Position numbers and translations under genes: made by a program. A model generated the notes under the pieces. It was not told the DNA's origin. It saw only the letters and a list, made by a program, of their open reading frames with translations, and did no database searches. From Deltaproteobacteria bacterium (GTDB lineage Bacteria; Desulfobacterota; GWC2-55-46), in contig JACRNN010000142.1 in assembly GCA_016234955.1 (NCBI GenBank), positions 1-12,063 of the forward strand: a stretch of 12,063 nt of DNA, written 5' to 3'. Shown here piece after piece: positions 1 through 7,031 of the stretch (positions are counted from its first letter, which is position 1; each line of letters starts with the position of its first letter).

Positions 1-614
1 GTCACGCCCCTGTTCCGCAGCATCGCCACCCCTCTTTCGGGGTGAGTGCGTATCCACTTCCTTTGTTCGTAATGTAACGGGGCCTGTTGGGCATACAGTT
101 CATCCTGTAACGAAATTATTGCGATGTTCATGGTCAAGGCCGCCGCCAGGAGCGGCGCCCGCTCCTCTTCCGGCAACTCCAGTGCCCTCGATATGACTTC
201 ACAGAAGAGCGCCGTATAGATGGGGTGAGTTATCGAATACCTGGTTTCCTTGCCGATAAAGAGGGTGGCAAGGGCCGCGTCCGTATCTATATCGCACGCC
301 TTCTGGAGCATACCGCAGGCGATCAAGACCGCGTCCAGGTCCTTCACGGTCTCTATCTCGTCTAAGAGGCGCGCCATGGCCCTTTCCACCGACAGGATCA
401 ACCGGAACGGGGACTCCGCGCCCTCCTCCTGCGGATATGTGTCTTCTCCGATGTCTTTCCGGAACAGCCCTCGGCTTATAAGAAAATCAAGCTGGCGTTC
501 AGAGACGATGACATAGCCTTTATTGATCAGCAGATTCCTGTTCCCGTCGAATACGTCCCACCTGATAGGCTCGCCAAGGGGGATATCGCTCTTGCACAGA
601 CGTATAAGCTTCAT
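1..614 (-). CDS. HD-GYP-family protein with degenerate HD motif (N-terminal 204 residues, runs off the left edge)
   Basis: The reading frame is open from an ATG at 614 to the window edge, giving 204 residues and no stop. Residues 1-55 (MKLIRLCKSDIPLGEPIRWD onward, then a stretch resembling 'NLLINKGYVIVSERQLDFLI') look like the short N-terminal module common in front of HD-GYP domains. From about residue 95 there is an all-helical HD-GYP-like region with His130 in THP, then LAAALTMNIAII around 155-167 and IRTHPERGVAML at 188-199. In active HD-GYP phosphodiesterases, which cleave cyclic di-GMP, the middle segment reads ALLHDIGK. Here Met162-Asn163 stand where His-Asp is expected, so metal binding and catalysis are probably lost and a sensory or scaffold role is more likely (inference). 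The GYP motif would lie outside the window. The ribosome binding site is weak. No other in-frame ATG fits better. Confidence 0.7.
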   Translation of the reverse strand, partial: MKLIRLCKSDIPLGEPIRWDVFDGNRNLLINKGYVIVSERQLDFLISRGLFRKDIGEDTYPQEEGAESPFRLILSVERAMARLLDEIETVKDLDAVLIACGMLQKACDIDTDAALATLFIGKETRYSITHPIYTALFCEVISRALELPEEERAPLLAAALTMNIAIISLQDELYAQQAPLHYEQRKWIRTHPERGVAMLRNRGV

Positions 615-725
615 GTATAGGTCTCGTAGATCAAGAGATTTTAGAGGCGCCTTTTATGCATCATCACCATGCGGGTTCGACAGCCGGGCACGACCGGATT
701 ATCACGATTCCATCGCTACAGTCAA
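615..725. other. Short intergenic stretch upstream of the HD-GYP-like gene
   Basis: No gene is visible. A 13-bp string (668-680) is identical to the left end of the repeat at 8971-8983, so a decayed fragment of that repeat may lie here. No convincing promoter could be assigned to the gene at 1-614. Confidence 0.3.
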
Positions 726-727
726 TG

Positions 728-760
728 AAAAAGGGGCCGGCCCTTTCGGGCCGACCCCTT
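728..760 (-). terminator. Rho-independent terminator behind tRNA-Ala
   Basis: On the minus strand a 13-bp GC-rich stem (arms 748-760 and 731-743, one G-U pair) closes a GAAA tetraloop and is followed directly by a run of T residues. It begins 8 nt after the encoded CCA of the tRNA. This is a textbook intrinsic terminator for the tRNA transcript. Confidence 0.85.
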
Positions 761-768
761 GATTTTGC

Positions 769-844
769 TGGTGGAGGGTACCGGGATCGAACCGGTGGCC
801 TGCTGATTGCGAACCAGCCGCTCTCCCATCTGAGCTAACCCCCC
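769..844 (-). tRNA. tRNA-Ala, anticodon CGC
   Basis: The minus strand folds as a complete 76-nt cloverleaf. The acceptor stem GGGGGGT/ACCCTCC has one G-U pair. The D arm is GCTC/GAGC. The anticodon stem is GCTGG/TCAGC with loop TTCGCAA, giving anticodon CGC, which reads the alanine codon GCG. The T arm is ACCGG/CCGGT with loop TTCGATC. The CCA end is encoded in the DNA (769-771). No intron is present. Confidence 0.97.
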
Positions 845-896
845 TCATCCTGCCCCGCCGGATATGGCTCCCCGGCGGGCGGCGGTTAACCTTTAT

Positions 897-925
897 TTTT
901 TAACAAAAAAAACGGACAATCGCAA
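897..925 (-). promoter_or_regulatory. Candidate sigma70-type promoter for tRNA-Ala
   Basis: On the minus strand TTGCGA (920-925) and TAAAAA (897-902) are separated by 17 bp, each matching four of six consensus positions. Transcription would start near 890, about 46 nt before the tRNA. The leader contains an 8-bp GC-rich inverted repeat (854-861 with 872-879). The match is moderate only. Confidence 0.4.
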
Positions 926-968
926 GAAAAGAATTTTTAAAAGGATATTTTCCGGGGATGGGAGTCTG

Positions 969-1025
969 CTTGAACATGCATAGCGAGCGCATTCCCCGCC
1001 AGCCAAGCCGCGGGGAATCTTCAAG
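969..1025. repeat. Palindromic intergenic repeat behind the permease gene
   Basis: An outer inverted pair CTTGAA (969-974) / TTCAAG (1020-1025) encloses a perfect 9-bp inner inverted repeat ATTCCCCGC (991-999) / GCGGGGAAT (1010-1018) with a 10-nt loop. The string TTGAACATGCATAGCGAGCG (970-989) recurs with one mismatch at 8993-9012, which marks it as a dispersed repeat. It lies 7 nt past the permease stop. There is no T run, so it is not a standard terminator, although it could stabilise the 3' end of the mRNA. Confidence 0.55.
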
Positions 1026-1031
1026 AGACTG

Positions 1032-3011
1032 TCAGGCCTTTACCCTTATAGGAAGGATTACCGTCGTTATGCCGTCCCACTGAAGGCGCCGCTGGATCGC
1101 GAAGGCCGTTTCGTTGTGAAGCATCTTATGGTATATCTTCTCGAGGCGGAAGGTAAGCTGCCCGGTAAATACCGTCGACCTTGGAAATTTCGACGCAATC
1201 TCCTTGCATAAATGCTCCGCGTTCTCCACCACGTCGATTCCCACGGCCATGCGGTAATCCGCGGGGAAACCGAGTCTTCTGGCAAGCTCCACGTATTTTT
1301 CGAGGGAATCCCTGACGGATTCCTCCAGGGCCTTGACCTCGTTTGCGCCTTTGAACGAGCCGGAATCTATTACGGCGACGGATGCGAAGACGATCTGTTT
1401 GGTCTGGGGGAAGTTCGTAAGTATCGAAAGGAGCGTATGCACGCCGAACCCGTTATACCCGGATACGAGCTGGACGGCGGTCATATCGTTATGGTTTAAA
1501 GGCTTGTCATTTATGGGGCCGAATACCGGGAGGTTCAGGAGCGTCTCATCGAGCTGGGCGACGCCCTGCCGGACTTTATCGTAGTGGCTCCGGATAAGGT
1601 GGCACCCGCCTATCACAACAGCCGTTATAATAAGAGTGACCCATCCCCCCTCGGTGAATTTTTCAAAGACGGTTACGAGCAGTATGGTAACGCAGAGTAT
1701 GAGCCCTACGATGTGGACGCTCAAATGCTGTTTCCACTTCTTGTCGGTGCGCCGGTGGCTGATGTAGAAGTGCGACATGCCGAGTTCCGAAAGCGAGAAG
1801 GTCAGGAAGACGTTTATAGAGTACATTACGACGAGGCCCGATACGGAGCCGTTGGTGTAAATAAGGAGCGCCAGGGCCGATGCCCCCATAAGGATAATGC
1901 CGTTCTGCATGCTGAGCCTCTCGGAGAGGGCGGCGAAACGGTGGGGGAACCATGAGTCTATGGCCATGTTCGACATGACCCTGGGGCCGTCTATAAAACC
2001 CGCCTGGGCCGCCACTAACAGTATGGCGCCTTCGGAAAATATTGTTATGAACGATATCCAGCTCCCGGCCGGCCAGTGTCCGAAGAGCGCGTCCGCAAGG
2101 ACCGCGTTCAGGGTGCGTCCTTCCTCGGGCTTTATTCCCATGAGCGAATAGACGATAAAAAGCATCCCGGCGGTAAAGGCGAGGGAGGCGGCCATGTACA
2201 TCATCGTGCGTTTGCCGGTCTGCACCCGCGGCTCCTTCATTATCTGAAGCCCGTTGGACACGGCCTCGATACCCGTATAAGTGCCCCCTCCGAGGGAGTA
2301 GGCCCGGAGGATGAGCGCCAGGACCCCGAAGAATCCGATTGTTTTAAGATCATGGTTAAGGCTTGTGTGAAAATCGCTTATGATTACGGCGGATTGGTCG
2401 TAGTGGATTGCTATGGCGTAGGAGAGCATGACGAAGTGAGTGATTATAAATACAAAAAATATCGGGGCAAGCACGGAGATGGATTCCTTTACACCCCTGA
2501 TATTGAGAATGATGAGCAGTATTATAAGAAAGAACGCGAACGCTACTTTGAATTTATGAAATTCCATCGGCAGGAAACTGAATATCGCGGCGGCACAGGC
2601 GGCGGTTGAGATGGTTATCGTCAGAATGTAGTCCACAAGGAGGGCGCTTCCGGAGACAACGCCGGCCTTTTCTCCGAGCATGTGGGTTGAGACGATATAT
2701 CCGCCGCCGCCGTAAGGGAAGTGCTCTATGATCCTTGAGTAGGCGTAGGAGATTATGAATACCGTAAGAGCCGTGGCGATGCCCAGGAAAAGCGACAGAT
2801 AGGTGTGGCTCCCGAGGGCGCGGAAGGCCTCTTCAGGGCCGTATGCCGAAGACGAAAGACCGTCGGCCCCGAGCCCTATCCACGCAAGCAACGGTATGAG
2901 GGCCATCTTGTGGAATATATGCGGATCATTGAAAGACTTGGGTGCGCCGAGTATTGAGCGCGTCGTCTTTTTTAATAAACCGGGTTTTTCTTCAGGAACG
3001 TTTCCGTTCAT
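1032..3011 (-). CDS. kimA: KimA-like APC-superfamily permease, probable potassium importer
   Basis: The 659-residue product is an inner-membrane transporter with about 12 hydrophobic segments (residues ~37-475) and a cytosolic C-terminal domain (~480-659), the same plan as Bacillus KimA (YdaO), a high-affinity proton-coupled potassium importer. Family landmarks are clear: GADGLSSSAYGPEE (48-61), YGGGGYIVSTHMLGEKAG (100-117), LLVDYILTITIS (124-135) and GTYTGIEAVSNG (243-254). The side chains I recall as lining the KimA ion sites are kept (Asp50, Tyr57, Asp127, Thr131, Ser135, Thr246), which favours potassium over amino-acid transport. The ATG at 3011 has a GGAG about 10 nt upstream. In Bacillus, kimA is controlled by a cyclic di-AMP riboswitch; the leader here looks too short for one. 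A general amino-acid permease is the alternative. Confidence 0.8.
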   Translation of the reverse strand: MNGNVPEEKPGLLKKTTRSILGAPKSFNDPHIFHKMALIPLLAWIGLGADGLSSSAYGPEEAFRALGSHTYLSLFLGIATALTVFIISYAYSRIIEHFPYGGGGYIVSTHMLGEKAGVVSGSALLVDYILTITISTAACAAAIFSFLPMEFHKFKVAFAFFLIILLIILNIRGVKESISVLAPIFFVFIITHFVMLSYAIAIHYDQSAVIISDFHTSLNHDLKTIGFFGVLALILRAYSLGGGTYTGIEAVSNGLQIMKEPRVQTGKRTMMYMAASLAFTAGMLFIVYSLMGIKPEEGRTLNAVLADALFGHWPAGSWISFITIFSEGAILLVAAQAGFIDGPRVMSNMAIDSWFPHRFAALSERLSMQNGIILMGASALALLIYTNGSVSGLVVMYSINVFLTFSLSELGMSHFYISHRRTDKKWKQHLSVHIVGLILCVTILLVTVFEKFTEGGWVTLIITAVVIGGCHLIRSHYDKVRQGVAQLDETLLNLPVFGPINDKPLNHNDMTAVQLVSGYNGFGVHTLLSILTNFPQTKQIVFASVAVIDSGSFKGANEVKALEESVRDSLEKYVELARRLGFPADYRMAVGIDVVENAEHLCKEIASKFPRSTVFTGQLTFRLEKIYHKMLHNETAFAIQRRLQWDGITTVILPIRVKA

Positions 3012-3044
3012 AAGGTTTTGGCTCCAATGCGAAGTTAATTATCG

Positions 3045-3074
3045 ATGATACAGCTTTTCACGTCTCCTCGGCAA
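3045..3074 (-). promoter_or_regulatory. Candidate promoter of the permease gene
   Basis: On the minus strand TTGCCG (3069-3074) and TATCAT (3045-3050) are separated by 18 bp and match the sigma70 consensus at four and five of six positions. A start near 3038 would give a leader of only about 27 nt. Confidence 0.35.
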
Positions 3075-3149
3075 GCACATTTTTGATCAATCAAGTTGTC
3101 GTCTTTGCGAGCGTGGCGTTGCAATCCGGACTCTAAATAAATCGACAAG

Positions 3150-3356
3150 TTAGGGGACCTCTGAAAAATTATGTTTTGCTGTCATTCTGAGAGAGCGAAG
3201 CGACCGAAGAATCTCGTAAGTTGTTGAATCAACTGAAAACAGGATTCTTCGCGGAGCCTGTCCTGAGCGAAAAAGAGAGATTCTTCGCTGCGCTCAGAAT
3301 GACAGAGCGAAGGGCTCAGAATGACCCCATTGGCAGAGTTTTTCAGAGGTTCCTAA
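3150..3356. mobile_element. MITE-like inverted-repeat element, copy 1
   Basis: The element is about 205 bp and non-coding, with a perfect 12-bp terminal inverted repeat ACCTCTGAAAAA (3157-3168) / TTTTTCAGAGGT (3339-3350). This extends outwards imperfectly to TTAGG (3150-3154) and CCTAA (3352-3356). The interior carries GTCATTCTGAG (3181-3191) and its inverted partner CTCAGAATGAC (3293-3303), plus several GAAGAATCTC/GAGATTCTTC arms, so the whole can fold into a long hairpin. AGT follows the right end and also precedes the left end, a possible 3-bp target duplication. No transposase is present, so movement would need an enzyme supplied elsewhere. A related copy interrupts the endonuclease gene at 8251-8389. 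Confidence 0.75.
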
Positions 3357-3441
3357 GTGATTGCCGCGTCGCTTATGTCCCTCCTCTGACGCTTGAAAAG
3401 GGCTTTTGCGGCAATCTGACAGAACGATAGAGGCGTCTCCT

Positions 3442-4863
3442 TCATACATTGACAACGAGCACCTTTATCTCGGTCATCTCCTCTATCGCGTACCTTACGC
3501 CCTCCCTCCCGAACCCGCTCTGCTTCACCCCGCCGTAGGGCATGTTATCGACCCTGTACGTTGGAACGTCGTTTATTATCACGCCCCCCACGTTCAGGCG
3601 CTCGTATGCGTAAAAGACCCTTCCCATGTTCTTTGTGAAGACCCCGGCCTGGAGGCCGTAGGCCCCCCGGTTCACCTCTTCCACCGCCCCTTCGAACGTA
3701 TCGTAGCTCTCAAGCGTCACTACCGGGGCAAAGACCTCTTCAGAGCAGACCTTCATCGAGGGTTTGACGCCTGTCAGGACCGTAGGCTCAAAGAAGTTGC
3801 CCATGCGCCCTCCTCCGACGAGCGCCTCGGCCCCTCCGGCAACCGCCTCCTTCACCCACTCCTCGGCCCTTTGCGCGGCCCCCTCCTCTATCATGGGGCC
3901 GATGTCCGTGGATTCATCCATCGGGTCGCCGAGCTTGAGCCCTCGGCATATACCGATGAACGTCTCCTTGAACCGCTCGTATACGCTCTTTTCCACGTGT
4001 ATCCTCTGCACGGATATGCATATCTGGCCGGCGTTTGAGAACGCGCCGGCGGCGCATCTTTTCGCGGCGTACTCTATATCCGCGTCCGAGTGGACTATGG
4101 CCCCGGCGTTCCCGCCGAGCTCGAGCGTTACCCTGCGGGTCCCGGCCCTGCCCTTTAGCATCCAGCCGACCTTCGCGCTCCCCGTAAAGCTCAACTTCCT
4201 TATCCTCTCGTCCTCAAAGAGCCTGCCCGTATCCTCATCCGAACAGAGGACTACGTTCACCCCGCCCTCAGGCCATCCGGCCTCGGTTATTATCTCGCCG
4301 AGCGCAAGGGCCGTCAGCGGGGTCTTTATCGCGGGCTTCACTATTATCGGGTTGCCGCAGGCCATGGCCGGGGCCGCCTTGTGCGCCACGAGGTTCAAGG
4401 GGAAGTTAAACGGCGTTATGCCGAGCACCGTGCCTATGGGGAACCGCCGCACTATACCGAACCTGCCTTCCGAGCCCGCGGCAAGGTCGAGCGGTATGAC
4501 TTCGCCGCCGAGCCTCCTGGCCTCTTCAAGGGCTATCTGGAAGGTCGTGGCCGCCCTTCGTACCTCGGCCCTGGCGTCTTTTATGGGTTTTCCGGCCTCA
4601 AGGGTGATCAGCCTGGCAAGCTCCTCCTCCCTTGATTCTATCCCCTCCACTATCTTGCGCAAAAGTTCGGCCTTCCTGTAAGACGGGAGCTTTTTCAAGG
4701 CCTCAAACGCCTTGAGAGACCCTTCCACGGCCTCGTTCAGAAGCCCACGGTCGGCGAAGTATGTAATTCCCACGACGCTACGGTCATAGGGGCTCAAGAC
4801 CTTATGCTCCGAAGACGTCTTTACCCATCCGCCGTTTACAAGGAGCTTGAATTCCCTCGGCAT
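3442..4863 (-). CDS. NAD(P)-dependent aldehyde dehydrogenase
   Basis: The product oxidises an aldehyde to a carboxylate in the cytoplasm with NAD or NADP; the substrate cannot be read from sequence. Numbered from the chosen start (473 residues), the ALDH landmarks are TPFNFP (150-155, Asn153), the cofactor-contact Lys176 in IVKPA, FTGS (226-229), the general base Glu248 in LELGG, the nucleophile Cys282 in NAGQICIS, EEVFAPV (375-381) and PYGGVKQSGFGREG near 442-455. The set is complete, so the enzyme should be active. FAP instead of FGP resembles lactaldehyde/GapN-type relatives. The open frame extends to an ATG at 4926, but the ATG at 4863 has a strong purine-rich ribosome binding site (GGAGG, 9-nt spacing) and gives a normal N terminus (MPREFKLLVNGGW). 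It is divergent from hflX. Confidence 0.9.
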   Translation of the reverse strand: MPREFKLLVNGGWVKTSSEHKVLSPYDRSVVGITYFADRGLLNEAVEGSLKAFEALKKLPSYRKAELLRKIVEGIESREEELARLITLEAGKPIKDARAEVRRAATTFQIALEEARRLGGEVIPLDLAAGSEGRFGIVRRFPIGTVLGITPFNFPLNLVAHKAAPAMACGNPIIVKPAIKTPLTALALGEIITEAGWPEGGVNVVLCSDEDTGRLFEDERIRKLSFTGSAKVGWMLKGRAGTRRVTLELGGNAGAIVHSDADIEYAAKRCAAGAFSNAGQICISVQRIHVEKSVYERFKETFIGICRGLKLGDPMDESTDIGPMIEEGAAQRAEEWVKEAVAGGAEALVGGGRMGNFFEPTVLTGVKPSMKVCSEEVFAPVVTLESYDTFEGAVEEVNRGAYGLQAGVFTKNMGRVFYAYERLNVGGVIINDVPTYRVDNMPYGGVKQSGFGREGVRYAIEEMTEIKVLVVNV

Positions 4864-4958
4864 ATCTACTATCCTCCTCCCCTCCCGGCGTATCACCAAT
4901 CGCGTGATACGCAGGTCTATCCGCATAATTAACCAGAAAACAGAACCCCAGTCAAATC

Positions 4959-4964
4959 ATTATA
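4959..4964 (-). promoter_or_regulatory. Possible -10 box for the aldehyde dehydrogenase gene
   Basis: A perfect TATAAT lies on the minus strand here, next to the -35 box of the divergent hflX promoter. No good -35 partner is visible at the right distance, so this is only a candidate. If real, the two promoters would interfere. Confidence 0.25.
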
Positions 4965-4965
4965 A

Positions 4966-4993
4966 TTGTCTTTAAAAGCCGCCGTGGTATAAT
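4966..4993 (+). promoter_or_regulatory. Candidate sigma70 promoter of hflX
   Basis: TTGTCT (4966-4971), a 16-bp spacer and a perfect TATAAT (4988-4993) predict a start near 5000 and a leader of about 72 nt before the TTG start codon. Confidence 0.55.
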
Positions 4994-5003
4994 CATTTCA
5001 ATC

Positions 5004-5071
5004 GGGTGCTCGGCGAAAACCCCGTTCTTTTAAGGGCGGGTCAAAGCCGAGCTATATAAAAGGTAAATACC
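5004..5071 (+). promoter_or_regulatory. Structured hflX 5' leader
   Basis: A 7-bp stem GCTCGGC (5008-5014) / GCCGAGC (5046-5052) encloses an inner pair ACCC (5019-5022) / GGGT (5038-5041). GGGT at 5004-5007 could pair with the same ACCC instead, which would cross the outer stem as a pseudoknot. A further small hairpin GGTA-AA-TACC (5062-5071) covers the weak ribosome binding site next to the start codon. I do not recognise a known riboswitch class. Confidence 0.35.
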
Positions 5072-6814
5072 TTGCCGACAATCCCCGCCATTTATGGCGG
5101 GGTAATTGAATTACCGCTGTTTCACTTTGGGGGGTCTCGCATAGCACAGGTATACGGAAATCTTCTCGGTCTTAAATCGAGCCAGATAAAAAGCCTTGAG
5201 CGCATCTACAATCGCCGCATACCGCCCTCACTCGTCATCACGCCGGAACTCGGCAGATACTTGACCGGCCTTTCAAGGGAAATAAACAGGCAGATAGGCG
5301 TCATCGTCAACCGCAAGGGCGCGATAGTCTGCGCCATAGTGGGGGATGAAAAGGAGATAGTCATCCCGGCGCTCTCCGATTATCCGCTCGGCAGAAGGCA
5401 TCTGCGCGGGCTGCGCTGCGTCCACACCCACCTCAAAAGTGAGCCGCTCACCCAGGACGACCTTACCGACCTCGCGCTCCTCCGGCTCGATATGATGGCC
5501 GTTGTCGGCGTCCTTGAGGACGGCCTGCCTGGAGACATCCATGCGGCGCACCTCCTGCCCTATAATCCCGGGGGCGCGGCATACACGGTAGAGCCTCCCG
5601 TCTCATTTCACCGTTTTGACGTGGACTTCCAGGGGTTCATAACGTCTCTTGAGCAGGAGATGGGCAGGGCCATCGTAAGGGACGTCAGGGACGTCCGCGA
5701 GCGGGCCATACTCGTAAGCGTATCGTCGAGGCACAGGGACGAGCAGATGGAGTCCCTCGATGAACTCAAGGAGCTTGCCAGGACAAGTAACGTGGTCGTA
5801 CTCGATTCACTATGCCAGAGGCCCGACAGGATAAACCCGAAGTACCTTATGGGCACCGGCAAGATAAAGGAGCTTATAATAAAGGCCCTTCAAAAAGAGG
5901 CGACCATCCTCATATTCGACCAGGAACTGACCCCCACGCAGGTAAGGGAGATAGGCAACATAACCGAGCTCAAGGTAATAGACAGGACACAGCTCATCCT
6001 CGACATATTCGCAAGCCGGGCGCATTCAAGGGACGGCAAGGTACAGGTGGAGCTCGCCCAGCTCAAGTACCTGCTCCCGAAGCTGACCGGCAGGTCCGCC
6101 TCTTTATCGAGGCTCATGGGAGGCATCGGGGGAAGGGGTCCCGGAGAGACAAAGCTCGAGGTCGACAGGAGAAGGGTATCCGACAGGATAGCGCATCTTG
6201 AGAAGGAATTAAAATCCCTGAGCCGCGGCAGGTGCCAGAGGAGGCGGAGGAGGGCCGAGAGCGGGGTGCCGATAATCTCCATCGTCGGGTACACGAACGC
6301 CGGCAAATCGACCCTCTTGAACGCCCTTACGAAGAGCGCCACCCTCGTTGAGGACAAGTTATTCGCAACGCTCGACACCGCTTCAAGGCGCCTCAGGTTC
6401 CCGAGGGAGAGGGACGCGGTCATCACCGACACCGTCGGCTTCATAAAGGACCTTCCGAAAGACCTTTTCAAGGCGTTCAAGTCCACGCCCGAAGAGATGG
6501 AGGACGCCGACCTGCTCATACACCTCGTGGACCTCGGTAGCCCCTCCTTCGAGGCGCGGATAGAGACGGTTGAGAAGCTCCTCGATGAGATAGGGCTTGC
6601 CTCCATACCGAGGATACTGGTATTCAACAAGGCCGACCTCGTGGAGAGGACGGTCGCCCAGAACCTCGCCCGGAGGTTCGACGCGGTCTTGATATCCGCC
6701 GTGGACCCCGCGACGCTCAACGGCCTTTTAAAGGAGCTTGAGGCACGGCTCTGGCCCGAAGCGGCGATGGAAGGGCAGGGGTACGCCGTGGCAAAGGGGA
6801 TAGAGGGAGGTTAA
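5072..6814 (+). CDS. hflX: GTPase HflX, long form
   Basis: HflX binds the large ribosomal subunit and splits stalled ribosomes, notably in heat stress. The 580-residue protein has an extra N-terminal domain (~25-200, with VHTHL at 117-121 and LTDLALLRLD at 131-140) as in many deltaproteobacterial-type HflX proteins. The HflX domain proper follows (GTGKIKEL 261-268, GGRGPGETKLE 353-363), with a basic linker RGRCQRRRRR (385-394) and the G domain: G1 GYTNAGKS (406-413), G2 TLDT (433-436), G3 DTVGF (453-457), G4 NKAD (519-522) and G5 ISA (541-543). All nucleotide-binding motifs are intact. The start is uncertain: after an in-frame stop at 5057-5059 the only ATG, GTG or TTG before about codon 64 is the TTG at 5072. 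The first ~20 residues are encoded by palindromes (5083-5102 and 5101-5115) and look unrelated to the family. Confidence 0.93.
   Translation: MPTIPAIYGGVIELPLFHFGGSRIAQVYGNLLGLKSSQIKSLERIYNRRIPPSLVITPELGRYLTGLSREINRQIGVIVNRKGAIVCAIVGDEKEIVIPALSDYPLGRRHLRGLRCVHTHLKSEPLTQDDLTDLALLRLDMMAVVGVLEDGLPGDIHAAHLLPYNPGGAAYTVEPPVSFHRFDVDFQGFITSLEQEMGRAIVRDVRDVRERAILVSVSSRHRDEQMESLDELKELARTSNVVVLDSLCQRPDRINPKYLMGTGKIKELIIKALQKEATILIFDQELTPTQVREIGNITELKVIDRTQLILDIFASRAHSRDGKVQVELAQLKYLLPKLTGRSASLSRLMGGIGGRGPGETKLEVDRRRVSDRIAHLEKELKSLSRGRCQRRRRRAESGVPIISIVGYTNAGKSTLLNALTKSATLVEDKLFATLDTASRRLRFPRERDAVITDTVGFIKDLPKDLFKAFKSTPEEMEDADLLIHLVDLGSPSFEARIETVEKLLDEIGLASIPRILVFNKADLVERTVAQNLARRFDAVLISAVDPATLNGLLKELEARLWPEAAMEGQGYAVAKGIEGG
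5083..5115 (+). repeat. Tandem palindromes within the hflX start region
   Basis: CCCCGCCA-TTTA-TGGCGGGG (5083-5102) is a perfect 8-bp hairpin. It is directly followed by and overlaps GGTAATT-G-AATTACC (5101-5115), a perfect 7-bp palindrome. Both lie in the first 15 codons after the TTG start. The first resembles the GC-rich hairpin of the intergenic repeat at 991-1018. Confidence 0.5.
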
Positions 6815-6945
6815 GGGACTTGCCGGGAGGGGCGGAGAATCGGGTAAAGGCGGGCGGGAGAACACGGACTGCTTACGATACCAGAACCGACCGGGCAGAT
6901 GCGGGGGTTCAATCGGATGCTTGAGGAGATAAGCCGACATATTAC

Positions 6946-6974
6946 TTGAAATTTTGGCAGAAAATAGGTAAATT
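6946..6974 (+). promoter_or_regulatory. Candidate promoter of the restriction-modification genes
   Basis: TTGAAA (6946-6951), a 17-bp spacer and TAAATT (6969-6974) match sigma70 at five and four of six positions. The start would be near 6982, about 50 nt before the methyltransferase ATG. It lies where the sequence turns AT-rich, so the cassette probably brought its own promoter. No gene for a C-type controller protein is present. Confidence 0.45.
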
Positions 6975-7031
6975 GATAAAACTTAACTGACCAAGCGGAG
7001 ACCCTGCATCATACCAGTATAGGGCTGTATT

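Larger units (their letters stand above)
3012..3441. other. Gene-free, repeat-filled intergenic region
   Basis: This 430-bp gap holds the permease promoter at its left end, a fragment at 3099-3130 resembling another common dispersed repeat (TTTGCGAGCGTGGCGTTGCA), and the large inverted-repeat element at 3150-3356. The tail 3357-3441 shows no gene. An open frame at 3221-3430 is generated by the repeat and is not a gene. Confidence 0.6.

Noticed and set aside
250..516. Plus-strand open frame of 88 codons
   Set aside because: It is antisense to the HD-GYP-like gene, whose minus-strand frame is open across the whole region and matches a known family.
656..838. Open frame of 60 codons on the plus strand
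   Set aside because: It runs through the terminator and antisense through the tRNA-Ala gene; no ribosome binding site.
3221..3430. Open frame of 69 codons on the plus strand
   Set aside because: It lies mostly inside the inverted-repeat element, and its RFFAALRMT-like peptide is the usual false translation of this type of repeat.
3764..4681. Plus-strand open frame of 305 codons
   Set aside because: It is antisense to the aldehyde dehydrogenase; low-complexity Ser/Ala/Pro-rich peptide, as expected for a shadow of a GC-rich gene.
5004..5071. Resemblance of the hflX leader to a cyclic di-GMP (GEMM) riboswitch because of a CAAAGCC string
   Set aside because: The remaining conserved GEMM elements are not present in the right order, so the short match is not enough.
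5890..6720. Minus-strand open frame of 276 codons
   Set aside because: It is antisense to the conserved GTPase part of hflX; its peptide shows no domain.
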